Shown here: one piece after another, positions 27,807-36,609 of the stretch
Position numbering within the stretch: position 1 is the stretch's first letter
Layout: each line of letters begins with the position of its first letter
Source: Compostimonas suwonensis
GTDB lineage: Bacteria > Actinomycetota > Actinomycetes > Actinomycetales > Microbacteriaceae
Reading direction: 5' to 3'
Assembly (NCBI RefSeq): GCF_002797855.1
Contig: NZ_PGFB01000005.1
Location: 186,001 to 250,000, forward strand
DNA: 64,000 nt
Notes under the pieces: model-generated
Told to the model about the DNA's origin: nothing
The model's input: the letters and a program-made list of their open reading frames with translations, nothing else
The model's database searches: none
Translations under genes and position numbers: made by a program

Positions 27807-28832
27807 TCAGATACGGGGCGGCGCAGTGCTCTCGCGCACAACGAGATGCAGCGACGGGGTAGCCGGATCCTCGGTCGGCTCGCGGCCATCGGCCAGCAGA
27901 CTGCGAAGGGACGCCGCTCCGAGCTGTACAAAATCCTGTGCCATCGTGGTCAACGGGGGCGACCACAGCGAGGCATGCGGGTGGTCGTCGAAGCCGACGA
28001 CGCTCACGTCGCCCGGCACCGAGAGGCCGCGGGTCTGGAGCGCCTTCATCACCCCGAAGGCGATCTCATCGTTGCCGCACAGCACCGCGGTGAGTCCCGG
28101 ACGTTCGGCGAGCAGAAGCCCCGCCTCAAAACCCGACTGCGCCGTCCAATCGGTATCGATAACCTCGGGGACCACCGCTCCAGCCGTGCGAAGCGCCTCT
28201 TGCCAGCCCTCCATCCGGCCACTCGGACGCCCCGTCCCCGGAACGGCCACGTGATGGACGGTCCTGTGGCCGAGCGCCAGGAGGTAGTTGGTCGCCTCCC
28301 GTCCTCCGGAGCGGTCGTCGAAGAGGATCCGGCGAACCGGCCGGCCCTCTCTCGTCGACGTGACGGCGGCGATCGGGAGCGTTTCCGGCAGAGCCAGGAG
28401 CGCCTGCTCGCCCTGGCGATCGAAGTCCAAGACGATCACACCCGCGAGCGGCTGACCGAGCATAAGATCGACGGCGATCTTCACATCCGCCTCGCTCTCG
28501 GAGTCCACGACGGTGATCGCGACGAGCAGCCCGACGGCCCGTGCTGCCTCCTCGATGCCCTGGATCGTCGTCGCGTAGCCGAAGCGGGTGGTGTTGCTCG
28601 TGATGACGCCGATCATCGACTGGCGACCGCGCACGAGCGCACGAGCGGCCTCATTCGGGCGATAGCCGAGCTCGCGGATCGCGTCCATAACGAGCTGGCG
28701 GGTCTTGTCGCGCACCGGGGTCGAGCCCGTCAGCACTCGCGAGACGGTGGGCACGGAGACCCCGGCCACGCGAGCCACATCCGCGATGACGGGTGGACGG
28801 CCGGGTGGGCGGCCGTGCGGGGAGTGCTCCAT
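27807..28832 (-). CDS. LacI family transcriptional regulator
   Basis: A 341-residue local repressor. The helix-turn-helix at residues 14-40 reads VIADVARVAGVSVPTVSRVL, followed by the hinge region (EAARALVRG) and a periplasmic-binding-protein-like sensor domain with the closing segment DVSVVGFDDHPHASLWSPPL. It lies upstream of, and on the same strand as, the galactosidase operon, with twin operators in between, so it very likely controls that operon; the inducer is probably a breakdown product of the imported galactoside. ATG at 28832 has TAGACT 7 nt upstream, fitting leaderless transcription. Confidence 0.92.
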   Translation of the reverse strand: MEHSPHGRPPGRPPVIADVARVAGVSVPTVSRVLTGSTPVRDKTRQLVMDAIRELGYRPNEAARALVRGRQSMIGVITSNTTRFGYATTIQGIEEAARAVGLLVAITVVDSESEADVKIAVDLMLGQPLAGVIVLDFDRQGEQALLALPETLPIAAVTSTREGRPVRRILFDDRSGGREATNYLLALGHRTVHHVAVPGTGRPSGRMEGWQEALRTAGAVVPEVIDTDWTAQSGFEAGLLLAERPGLTAVLCGNDEIAFGVMKALQTRGLSVPGDVSVVGFDDHPHASLWSPPLTTMAQDFVQLGAASLRSLLADGREPTEDPATPSLHLVVRESTAPPRI

Positions 28833-28970
28833 GATGCCGAGTCTATGACGGCTTCCGTTCGCCATCGTGCAGCCGCATGGGCACGCGGCCGGCACACGCC
28901 GAGAGCCCATCATCCCACTCGGTAACGATTTCCCATCAATCGCACAACCACGACTCATAGTGTGACAAGT

Positions 28971-29804
28971 GTGAACGCAGAACCCGCACGACTCGACGAC
29001 GACCACCACGCGCACTCTCCCCGGATGAGCACCGACGGGGTCCGCGGACTCATCACCATCGACGCCTCGAGCGTCGACGAGATGAAGCAGCTGCGCGACG
29101 ATTTCACCCGCTTTATGATGCAGTACAAGTTCGGCATCGACGAGGTGACGACGAAGATCTCGATCCTGCGCGAGGAGTTCTCGCACATGCACGACTACAA
29201 CCCGATCGAGCACGTCTCGTCGAGACTCAAGACGCCCGAGAGCATCATCGACAAGGTGCAGCGCAAGGGCTTCGACCCCTCCTTCGAGACGATCCGCGAG
29301 TCGATCACCGACATCGCCGGAGTGCGCATCACCTGCAGCTTCGTCTCGGACACCTATCGGGTCTTCGACATGCTCACGAGCCAGCACGACATCCGCCTCG
29401 TGGCCGTCAAGGACTACATCAAGAACCCCAAGCCCAACGGCTACAAGAGCCTGCACGCGATCGTGGAGGTTCCCGTCTTCCTCTCCGACGGCGTCGTGCC
29501 GGTGCTCGTCGAGGTGCAGATCCGCACGATCGCGATGGACTTCTGGGCGAGCCTCGAGCACAAGATCTACTACAAGTACGACCAGCAGGTTCCGCAGGAG
29601 CTGCTCGACGATCTGCGCGAGGCCGCCGAGACGGCCAGCCGCCTCGACCGCAAGATGGAGCGCCTGCACGACGAGATCCGGGTCGTCGCCCAGCCCGAGA
29701 ACCCGCCGCAGTCGAGGCCGTCGGATGCCGGCGACGCCGTCGTTCCGACCGTGCAGGCCATCGAGCAGCTGCAGCGCTTCCGCGCCCACTTCGGCGAGGT
29801 GTAG
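28971..29804 (+). CDS. Small alarmone synthetase (RelA/SpoT domain GTP pyrophosphokinase, RelQ-like)
   Basis: Makes (p)ppGpp from ATP and GDP/GTP during stress. The 277 residues hold a single synthetase domain with RLKTPESIIDKVQRKG, ITDIAGVRITCSFV, the G-loop segment YIKNPKPNGYKSLHAIVEV and VEVQIRTIAMDFWASLEHK; there is no hydrolase or regulatory domain, so this is the stand-alone class. GTG at 28971 is preferred because TAGTGT lies 7 nt before it; GTG at 28962 is three codons upstream and would sit inside that box. The final 40 residues are a variable Pro-rich tail. Confidence 0.9.
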   Translation: MNAEPARLDDDHHAHSPRMSTDGVRGLITIDASSVDEMKQLRDDFTRFMMQYKFGIDEVTTKISILREEFSHMHDYNPIEHVSSRLKTPESIIDKVQRKGFDPSFETIRESITDIAGVRITCSFVSDTYRVFDMLTSQHDIRLVAVKDYIKNPKPNGYKSLHAIVEVPVFLSDGVVPVLVEVQIRTIAMDFWASLEHKIYYKYDQQVPQELLDDLREAAETASRLDRKMERLHDEIRVVAQPENPPQSRPSDAGDAVVPTVQAIEQLQRFRAHFGEV

Positions 29805-29886
29805 AGCGCGAGCGCGAGTGTGTTCGCGAGCGACGGGCCCCGAGCATCCGCGGTCGCGAGAAGAGCCGCGCCCGACGTACCGCAGG

Positions 29887-29908
29887 CGCGCCGCTGAGCT
29901 GCGGCGCG
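29887..29908. terminator. Short GC-rich hairpin between converging genes
   Basis: CGCGCCGC at 29887-29894 pairs with GCGGCGCG at 29901-29908 around a 6-nt loop. A second small hairpin (GAGTCG, CTAT, CGACTC) follows at 29911-29926. There is no T-run, so a termination role is only suggested by the position. Confidence 0.35.
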
Positions 29909-29924
29909 GCGAGTCGCTATCGAC

Positions 29925-30233
29925 TCAGCGCCCGCGCAAGACGTCTGCTCGAGCACGGGCGAGTTCGGGCTCGGTGATGGCACCGCTCGTACGCAGGCGG
30001 TCGAGCTCGGCGAGACGCTCCTCGATCGGGGCATCCTTCGCGAGCAGCCGGCTGTCGAGGGCCCGCGAGGCGAGCTCGGCCTGAAGGGTGAACGGGTCGT
30101 GGCCCGCTCGTCTGACCGTGCTCGTACTGCGCACGACCGAGATGATCACGATGACGATGACCGCGGCGATGACGACCGCGGCGATGGTGAAGACGATCCA
30201 GAACGGGAACGTCGTCTGTTCGAGATTCGGCAT
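29925..30233 (-). CDS. SHOCT-domain membrane protein
   Basis: A 102-residue protein with one membrane helix (about residues 11-33) and a C-terminal SHOCT module, ERLAELDRLRTSGAITEPEL, which is common at the ends of small actinobacterial membrane proteins and thought to mediate contacts or oligomerisation. GAGGAGG lies 5 nt before the ATG, an excellent binding site, so the longer frame from 30446 is rejected. Specific function unknown. Confidence 0.8.
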   Translation of the reverse strand: MPNLEQTTFPFWIVFTIAAVVIAAVIVIVIISVVRSTSTVRRAGHDPFTLQAELASRALDSRLLAKDAPIEERLAELDRLRTSGAITEPELARARADVLRGR

Positions 30234-30463
30234 GAAGTCCTCCTCAATCGATCCCTTCCAGACTTTCACAGGACGGCGACGGCGGCGAGGATACCCACCA
30301 GGCTCCCAGGCGCAGGGGCAGGCGCAGTCCCAGGCGCAGCCGCCGACCCCGACGCCGTATTCCGGATGCCGATCGCGCTCCCACCGCCGCCAACCACCGG
30401 CTGTGCCGACCGCCAGGTCGGGATCGGCGCCGCACGCGGCCTGCATCGTGATTGACTGATCCC

Positions 30464-30850
30464 GTGCGAATCAACGGTGTGCATCACATTGCGATCATCG
30501 CGAGCGACTACGAGCGTTCCAAGGAGTTCTACCGCGACGCCCTCGGCTGCGAGCTGATCGCCGAGTACTACCGCGCGGAGCGGGAGTCGTGGATGGGCAA
30601 GCTCGCGCTCGGCGGGGTGTACCTCATCGAGCTCTTCAGTTTTCCGAACACTCCCCCGCGTGCGTCCGGGCCCGAGGCTCTGGGGCTGCGGCACCTCGCG
30701 TTCGAGGTCGACGACGTGCCCGCGGCCCGCGACGAGCTGCTCGCCAAGGGCATCGAGTGCGAGGAGCTGCGCGTCGACCCGAACAACGGCAAGCAGATGT
30801 TCTTCTTCCGCGACCCCGACGGTCTGCCCCTCGAGGTCTACGAGAGCTGA
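30464..30850 (+). CDS. VOC/glyoxalase-fold protein, YaeR (GloA2)-like
   Basis: A 128-residue metal-binding VOC protein closely matching the Escherichia coli YaeR/GloA2 layout. Metal ligands are visible in HHIAIIASDY (His), LGGVYLIELFSFP (Glu), LGLRHLAFEVDD (His) and the closing DGLPLEVYE (Glu). Relatives are assigned to glyoxalase I-like detoxification, but their substrate is not established. GTG at 30464 matches the 129-residue family length and has TTGACT 6 nt upstream; a TTG at 30452 is an alternative start. Confidence 0.85.
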   Translation: MRINGVHHIAIIASDYERSKEFYRDALGCELIAEYYRAERESWMGKLALGGVYLIELFSFPNTPPRASGPEALGLRHLAFEVDDVPAARDELLAKGIECEELRVDPNNGKQMFFFRDPDGLPLEVYES

Positions 30851-31019
30851 GCACGACCCGTCCGCGGTCCGCTCGGGCACCCGGATACACCCCACGACGG
30901 GATGCCGCAAGGCCCTCGGCCCGCGGTGCGCCCGCGTGTTAGCGTGCTCCACACACCCCCGATCGGGGTGATCGACAGCGCGCCCGGCACGCCGGCGCGC
31001 TCGAGAGAAGGAGGGCACC

Positions 31020-31277
31020 ATGGGTATCGGAACAGGAATCGCCTTGATCGTCATCGGAGCGATCCTCGTGTTCGCGCTCGACGTCGACCTGGGGTGGATC
31101 GACCTCGACACCGTCGGCTACATCCTCATGGCCGCGGGCCTCGTCGTGGCGATCATCAGCCTCGTGCTGCTGACCCGCCGCCGCCAGACCATCGCGACCT
31201 CGCGCTCGGCGGTCGACCCCGCCAGCGGTGAGACGGTCACCCGCCGCACCACCGAGAGCGACGACCCGCTCGCCTGA
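31020..31277 (+). CDS. DUF6458-type small membrane protein
   Basis: An 85-residue protein with two membrane helices: GIGTGIALIVIGAILVFAL and GYILMAAGLVVAIISLVLL, separated by an acidic turn (DVDLGWIDLDTV), then a basic RRRQ segment and a polar tail. This matches the actinobacterial DUF6458 family; function unknown. AAGGAGGGCACC lies directly before the ATG. TAGCGT at 30940-30945 is a likely -10 box. A strong hairpin follows the stop. Confidence 0.8.
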   Translation: MGIGTGIALIVIGAILVFALDVDLGWIDLDTVGYILMAAGLVVAIISLVLLTRRRQTIATSRSAVDPASGETVTRRTTESDDPLA

Positions 31278-31300
31278 TCCCACGCGACCACGACGACGAA

Positions 31301-31332
31301 GGAGGCCCCCGCCGTTCCCGGCGGGGGCCTCC
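31301..31332. terminator. Bidirectional hairpin terminator
   Basis: GGAGGCCCCCGCCG at 31301-31314 pairs perfectly with 31319-31332 around a TTCC loop, a 14-bp GC-rich stem. It lies between converging genes and can serve both strands; only short T-containing sequence follows. Confidence 0.75.
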
Positions 31333-31384
31333 TCGTGTCAGTGCTGCTGCGCCTGCGCCGCTCGTGGCTAGCGCGGCTTCACGC

Positions 31385-34300
31385 TCAGCGCTTGGCCGCG
31401 CGACTGCGACGGAACAGGACCGTTCCCGCACCGAGCGCGAGCAGCAGAGCCGCGAGCGCCGCGTAGGGCAGGCCATCGAATCCGGTCGACGCGAGGTCGC
31501 CGTCCGCCGTTCCGCTTCCCGAGTCGCCGTTGTCGGATGCCGGCGCGCTGGGCGTCGACGTCGGCTCGGAGCTCGGCGGCGTGGTCGGCTCGTCGCTCGG
31601 CGTGTCCGTCGGCGTGTCCGTCGGGTCGGTGACATCGGCCGGCGCGACCGCGCCGGTCGGGTCGCTCGTGACCGACTTCGGCTCGTAGCCGGGGGCGGTT
31701 GCCGTCGCCGTCACGCTCATGTGCGCGCCGAGGTCGGCGTCGGTGAGCGTGTAGCTCGCGGCCGCGGCATCCGCCACCGGCTCGCCGTCGCGCAGCCAGT
31801 TGTAGCCGATCGCGACATCCGGAACACCCCAGTCGCCGGCCGCCGCGGTCAGGGTCTCGCCGACCGTTGCCTCGCCGGTGATGGTGACCTCGGGGGTCCT
31901 CGGCAGCTCGATCGCGGCGATCGCCACGGTCTCGTCACTCGTCGTCGAGACGGTGGCGAGGCCGTCGGCCGAGACCGTCACGGTCACCGAGAGCTTCGCG
32001 CCGAGGTCGTCGACACCGGCCGCATAGCTCGCCGTCGTCGCGCCGTCGATCGGCTCGCCGTCGCGCAGCCACTGATAGCCGACCGTCGCGCCGTCGGGCG
32101 CGCCCAGCGCGGAGAGGTCCGCGATCAGAGTGCTGCCGAAGGCGGGGTCGCCCGTCACCGAGACGACTCCGCCGGTGACCTCGAACTGCGCCGTGGTGCT
32201 GACGCCGTTCATCGTAAGCGTTGCCTCACCCGAGCCCGCGTGAAGGCCGGTCAGCACGTGCGTCGACGGGTCGATCGCGGCGATGGCGTCGGCTGGGGCG
32301 TCGGCCACGGGCCCGACGAACAGCGAGTCCGACCCGGTCCAGGCCCAGCTCATCGGCCACAGCACGTCGCGGACGCGCGTGGTGTCCTGCGTCACGGTCG
32401 GCGCGAGCTCGACGCTCGAGCCGGAGGCGATCGGCGAGGTCGGCGCCGTGACGTCGAGCTCGTCGACGCGGGTCTGCGTCTCCGCCTCGAGCCACGCGTT
32501 GCCGGAGGTGGCGAGCTCGGACGAGACGGCGGGAGCCGCGGCATCCTTCCTCCACTCACCGGCGGCGGGGTCGATGCCGATCATCGTCCAGCCGGTGAAC
32601 TCGCCGAACTCGGGCGACTCCGAGGGCGTCTTGCCCGAGTTGCCGTTGATGATGTACGGGATGCCGTCTTCGACCTTCGAGTGGAAGGTTCCGACGTGGC
32701 CGTTGACCATCGCGATCGACTTGCCCGAGCTCTCGCGGAAGTCCTCGAGCCACTCGCGCTCCATCTCGGCGTCCTGACGGTTCACCAGCTGGCTCGCCTT
32801 GTTGACGAGCGGGTCGTCGATCGGCATGTGCTGGAGCACGACGACACCCGTGATGTCGGGGTTCGTCTTCGCGTCGTCCAGCTGGCTGCGCAGCATCTGG
32901 AGCTGGGGGAAGTTCTTCGAGAGGGTTCCCGTCGAGGCGTCCAGCAGGATGAAGCGCGTGCCGTCCTGGTCGACCGTCTTGACCGGGTCGCCGAAGACGT
33001 TCCTGAAGTTCGTCAGGTCGGAGGTGCCCATGATCTCGTGGTTTCCCGGCAGGTAATACCACGGGAAGTCGACACCGGCGAGCTCCTCGTCGAGGATGCT
33101 CTTGGCGAGCGCGAAGTCGGCCGGCGAGGCCTCGTCGACGAAGTCTCCGACGAGGAACATCACATCGGGCTTCGAGGCGACGATCTCCTTGAGAGTGCGG
33201 TGCGCGGCCTGGACCTGCCCGCTCGTGGGGTTCGCGGCGATGAACTGCGCGTCGGAGATGATGGCGACGCGCTGGGCGTCGTCGTCGGTGGCGCCGTCGG
33301 AGGCGATGACGTCGCTCGTCACGAGCGGCGCGATCGGCAGCTCGACGTTCGGCGCGACCTCGGCGGTCGCGTCGTCGAACCACATCTCACCGCGGTAGAG
33401 CTGGTCGGCGTTCGTCTCGTAGGCGGCGACCTGGGTGAACTGGATCGGGTAGGCCGTGCCCTGCGGGATCGGGAAGTTGATCTGCTGCCAGCCGTTGCCC
33501 ACGGGCGCGCTGGAGTAGACGAACTTCGTGCTGCCCGTCGCGTCACGGTAGCCGAGGTAGGTCTCGGCGTTCGCGCCGATCGTCGACGTGCCCTTCACCC
33601 AGACCTTGAGGTTCTGCGGCTGGCCCGGGATGTCGTAGCGCGCCGGCGGGAGCGCGTTCGCCGTGCGGGTTCCGGTCTGCTGCGAGAAGTCGTACGTCAG
33701 GTGCACCGAGGTGCCTCCCGTGCGTCCGGCGTCCGAGCCGATCTGCGCCGTGGCGCGCGCCGTCGTGACGCGCCAGGTGGCGACGTCGTCGAAGGTCGAG
33801 ATGGGCGCATCGCTCACGCCGACGGTCAGCGCGACATCCACCTTCTTGCCCTGCACGTCGAAGTGCAGCTCGGTGCTGTCCTCGTCGACGAGAGGGGTGA
33901 TCGAGAAGGTGTCGCCCTCGCCGGGCGTGATGGCGAACTTGCCTGCCTCGTTGCCGGTGATGGTGACGTCTGCCGGGTCGATGGGGGCCTCGTAGCCCTG
34001 GTCGTCGTGCCCCACGAGGGTCAGGGTGCCGACCGAGGTCTTGTCGACGAGCGCCACGAGCGAGGTCGAGGCGGTGACCCGCTGGAGGGCGCCGAGCACC
34101 TGCACGTCCATGGTGCCGGTGGCCTCACCGGATGTCGCGTCGACCGCGACATCGCCGGTGGTCTTGCCCTCGACGGATGCCGTCGGGCCGTCGAGCTCGG
34201 TGATGCTCACGGCGTCGGACTCGGCGGTCCAGGCGGGATCCGTGCCGGTGACCGGGGCGTACATCTCGTCGTAGCCCTTGGCCGTGAGAGTGCGGTGCAG

Positions 34301-35626
34301 GCCCGGGAAGACGCGCTGCGCGTCATCCGTCGCGTGCTCGGCGACGAGCCGGTAGCCGTGCGCCGTTCCGGATCCGGGGGCCACGAAGAGCCCGAGGCCG
34401 TTCGGCACGAGGCGCTCTTCGCCGTCGGAGGGGTTGTGCAGCAGGGTGGCCTGCTCGTCGCCGGCCTCGCGGGCGAGGATCGTCGAGGATCCGCCGCCAT
34501 CGAGGTTGACGGCGTCTTCGGCGCCCAGGTCTTTGAAGAGCTGACCGAACTGCGTGAGCTTCATGCCGATGCTCGTGGTCTGGCGCCCGTCGACGAGCGC
34601 GAGGTACATCGTTTGCCCGTTGTCGGAGAATCCGACTCCGGTACGCGGCTCGACGGAGGCGTCTCCGTTGTTGGTGACGGTGCCGTCGGTGAGCAGCGTC
34701 TGGTTGGCGCCGATGGCGGCGACCACGTTGCCGGCGTTGGCGCTCAGGCCGTAGCTGATCGTCGCGGCGTCGCCGACGGCGAGAGCGCTCAGGGCGTCGA
34801 GGTTGGCACCGGCCCCGCGGGCCACGAGGATCTGGGTGCCGGCGGGGATCGCGCCGGAGCCGACGGCGGCGGTGACCTTGGTCACCTTTCCGTCGACGAC
34901 CCAGACCTCGACGCCCGGGTCGGCGGGACCGCTGGCGTTCTGCAGCACGCGGGCACGGTTGCCCTCGCCCCAGGTGGAGTTGAAGAGCGCGATGTGGCCG
35001 GCGCCGAGCACGGCCGTGTTGACGCCCGAGATCGCGAGCGTGCCCGCTGCGCCGAGGTCGACGGATCCTTCGAGCATAAGCTGGGCGATCGAGCCGAGGC
35101 CGTCCTCGCCGAAGGTGACCGGCTGGCTGCCTTCGCCGCTGCCGTCGGGCGCGGTGACGATGCCGTCGGTCTTCGAGATGCCGATGCCGTTCGGGGCGTT
35201 GGTGTTGTTGATGTCGAAGAAGCTGCCGTTGACACCGGCGACGGCGCCCTGGCGGGTGATCAGGTCGCGCACCTTCTCGGCCTGCGAGACGGCGCCGGGG
35301 TAGAGGTAGTCGGCGTGCACGGGCGAGTCGCCGCCGAGCTTGGCGACGAGGATCTCGGCGTGGAGGGGGCCGGCCGACGAGAGCCGGCGCAGGCTCACCC
35401 GGTCGAGCCCGGGCGCGATGACGGTGTGCTCGACATCGGTGACGATGGCGGCACCGTGGTCGTCGAGCACCATGCTCGACAGAAGATCGTCGGCAGGCTG
35501 CTCGACGGCGGCGAAAGCCGGAGCGGACACCCCGACCGCTGAGCCGGCAACGAATGCCACCCCGACGATCGATGCGGTCCATCTCCAGGCCCTGGATGTG
35601 CCCGGTTGGGCGCTCCTCAACAACAC
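31385..35626 (-). CDS. Large surface protein: phosphodiester glycosidase (NAGPA) plus metallophosphoesterase, sortase-type tail
   Basis: A 1413-residue secreted protein. A signal peptide (to about residue 39, SAPAFA) precedes a phosphodiester-glycosidase (NAGPA/DUF2233) domain at about 90-425 with GVNGSFFDIN and NLDGGGSSTI; then Ig-like and galactose-binding-like regions; then a calcineurin-type phosphoesterase at about 780-1010 with LVGDFVDE, LPGNHEIMG, VVLQHMPI and NGHVGTFH; then two Ig-like repeats each with YxWLRDGEP; then a Thr/Pro linker, LASTG, a helix and RRSRAAKR. It could strip capping groups and phosphate from glycans or teichoic acids. The first phosphoesterase motif is DAQ rather than D-x-H. 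Start is GTG, 7 nt after AAGGGA. Confidence 0.88.
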   Translation of the reverse strand: MLLRSAQPGTSRAWRWTASIVGVAFVAGSAVGVSAPAFAAVEQPADDLLSSMVLDDHGAAIVTDVEHTVIAPGLDRVSLRRLSSAGPLHAEILVAKLGGDSPVHADYLYPGAVSQAEKVRDLITRQGAVAGVNGSFFDINNTNAPNGIGISKTDGIVTAPDGSGEGSQPVTFGEDGLGSIAQLMLEGSVDLGAAGTLAISGVNTAVLGAGHIALFNSTWGEGNRARVLQNASGPADPGVEVWVVDGKVTKVTAAVGSGAIPAGTQILVARGAGANLDALSALAVGDAATISYGLSANAGNVVAAIGANQTLLTDGTVTNNGDASVEPRTGVGFSDNGQTMYLALVDGRQTTSIGMKLTQFGQLFKDLGAEDAVNLDGGGSSTILAREAGDEQATLLHNPSDGEERLVPNGLGLFVAPGSGTAHGYRLVAEHATDDAQRVFPGLHRTLTAKGYDEMYAPVTGTDPAWTAESDAVSITELDGPTASVEGKTTGDVAVDATSGEATGTMDVQVLGALQRVTASTSLVALVDKTSVGTLTLVGHDDQGYEAPIDPADVTITGNEAGKFAITPGEGDTFSITPLVDEDSTELHFDVQGKKVDVALTVGVSDAPISTFDDVATWRVTTARATAQIGSDAGRTGGTSVHLTYDFSQQTGTRTANALPPARYDIPGQPQNLKVWVKGTSTIGANAETYLGYRDATGSTKFVYSSAPVGNGWQQINFPIPQGTAYPIQFTQVAAYETNADQLYRGEMWFDDATAEVAPNVELPIAPLVTSDVIASDGATDDDAQRVAIISDAQFIAANPTSGQVQAAHRTLKEIVASKPDVMFLVGDFVDEASPADFALAKSILDEELAGVDFPWYYLPGNHEIMGTSDLTNFRNVFGDPVKTVDQDGTRFILLDASTGTLSKNFPQLQMLRSQLDDAKTNPDITGVVVLQHMPIDDPLVNKASQLVNRQDAEMEREWLEDFRESSGKSIAMVNGHVGTFHSKVEDGIPYIINGNSGKTPSESPEFGEFTGWTMIGIDPAAGEWRKDAAAPAVSSELATSGNAWLEAETQTRVDELDVTAPTSPIASGSSVELAPTVTQDTTRVRDVLWPMSWAWTGSDSLFVGPVADAPADAIAAIDPSTHVLTGLHAGSGEATLTMNGVSTTAQFEVTGGVVSVTGDPAFGSTLIADLSALGAPDGATVGYQWLRDGEPIDGATTASYAAGVDDLGAKLSVTVTVSADGLATVSTTSDETVAIAAIELPRTPEVTITGEATVGETLTAAAGDWGVPDVAIGYNWLRDGEPVADAAAASYTLTDADLGAHMSVTATATAPGYEPKSVTSDPTGAVAPADVTDPTDTPTDTPSDEPTTPPSSEPTSTPSAPASDNGDSGSGTADGDLASTGFDGLPYAALAALLLALGAGTVLFRRSRAAKR

Positions 35627-35879
35627 AGATGTATCCCTTTCAGTACTTCACTGATCTCCGCGGCCGCCGTGTCCGTTCATGGCGCACTCACGAAAACGGG
35701 CGCAAGCTTCGAGAAGCCGCGCCCATCGCGGTGTACTCCGCACCGGCGATCATCGATCGTGTCCGGTGTGAAATATCACATCGCGGCGAAGCTACGTTCG
35801 CATCGTGAATACGCGTCTATGGCGAGATGAATGACACCCCAACAGGAGGTAGCCGTCGCAGACGAGGGGCGGAGGCACG
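35627..35879. other. Upstream region of the large surface protein gene
   Basis: About 250 bp between the surface protein start and the terminator at 35880. Short open frames on both strands look like chance. The surface protein promoter should be here on the minus strand, but no clear -10/-35 pair was identified. Confidence 0.4.
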
Positions 35880-35918
35880 AAAAAGGGCCGCCGACGACGG
35901 ATCGCGTCGCGACGGCCC
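35880..35918 (-). terminator. Intrinsic terminator, minus strand
   Basis: Read on the minus strand, GGGCCG pairs with CGGCCC, extended by an inner CGACG/CGTCG helix, about 14 bp in all with one bulge, followed directly by TTTTT at 35884-35880. Since no protein gene ends here on that strand, it implies an unannotated transcript from the right. Confidence 0.75.
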
Positions 35919-36037
35919 GGGCACGCCCTTGCACAAGCGTGCCTGCCTCGATGAGGCCGATCGCTCGGCCACGTGGTGCAGGGGTGGCGGCCCAGGAGAG
36001 TTCCGCCGGTGCGTGCTCATCGGCACACACCCAGTCA
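35880..36037 (-). ncRNA. Candidate structured RNA of about 160 nt ending in an intrinsic terminator
   Basis: On the minus strand a TATATT/TATTAT-rich box near 36040-36050 is followed by consecutive hairpins: 36030-36023 with 36016-36009; 36007-36003 with 35990-35986; GGCCGA at 35970-35965 closed by a GCGA tetraloop; GCACGC at 35942-35937 with 35926-35921; then the terminator at 35918-35880. Overlapping reading frames on this strand do not resemble proteins. It could be a stand-alone small RNA or a leader element for the surface protein gene 254 nt further on. No known RNA family was recognised. Confidence 0.42.
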
Positions 36038-36143
36038 ACCGTTAATAATATATCACGCACCACGCCCCGAACGGGGGTCATGGATGCCGCGGCCGGCGAG
36101 CTCGCCCGTGTCGCCGTGATGCGGCATCCGGCACAATGAAGAC

Positions 36144-36530
36144 ATGAGTGATGCAATAAGGGCGTCGAAGCGCCGGGAGATCGGCGGATTCGCGGAGTTC
36201 GCCATGCTTTTCGTACTCGTTCTGGCGGTCGCGATCTGTCTGCCGCTCGGTCTGTCGCTGTGGGGCAAGCCCCACGCCGAGCTCGCCTTCGACGCGGTCG
36301 TCGTCGCGGTGGGAACGGTGATCTTCATCGCCGCGAAGTCGCCGACCGGAAACCTCGTGCGGGCCGTCGCCGTGCTCGTCACGCTCGTCGTGCCGGGACT
36401 GCTCCTGCTGATCTCGTGGCCGTTCTGGCTCGTGATCCTGCTTCAGCTCATCATCCTCGTCGGCTGGCTCGCCACCTCGCGCACCTCGTACACGAGCGAC
36501 GACTGGCGCGTGCCGCCCATCATGCACTGA
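36144..36530 (+). CDS. Hypothetical integral membrane protein
   Basis: A 128-residue protein with four hydrophobic helices (about residues 18-38, 45-62, 70-85 and 86-105) and a polar C-terminus ending DDWRVPPIMH. Not assigned to a family. The sequence CACAAT lies 6 nt before the ATG, a weak form of the leaderless start pattern; no ribosome binding site is visible. It converges on the desaturase gene with a 79-nt gap. Confidence 0.65.
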   Translation: MSDAIRASKRREIGGFAEFAMLFVLVLAVAICLPLGLSLWGKPHAELAFDAVVVAVGTVIFIAAKSPTGNLVRAVAVLVTLVVPGLLLLISWPFWLVILLQLIILVGWLATSRTSYTSDDWRVPPIMH

Positions 36531-36609
36531 GCGCGCCAGCCCACTCGACTGCTCCGGCCCGGCTCTCAGTCCCGCTCAGCCGCTACCGCGACAGGGTCGG
36601 CACGAGCCG

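Noticed and set aside
31364-35542. 1392-residue open frame on the plus strand opposite the large surface protein
   Set aside because: It is Arg/Asp/Gly-rich without domains and mirrors a gene with a signal peptide, enzyme motifs and a sorting signal; long antisense frames are expected at this GC.
35776-36156. 126-residue minus-strand frame covering the candidate small RNA
   Set aside because: No binding site or known motif; the intrinsic terminator lies inside it, which argues against translation.
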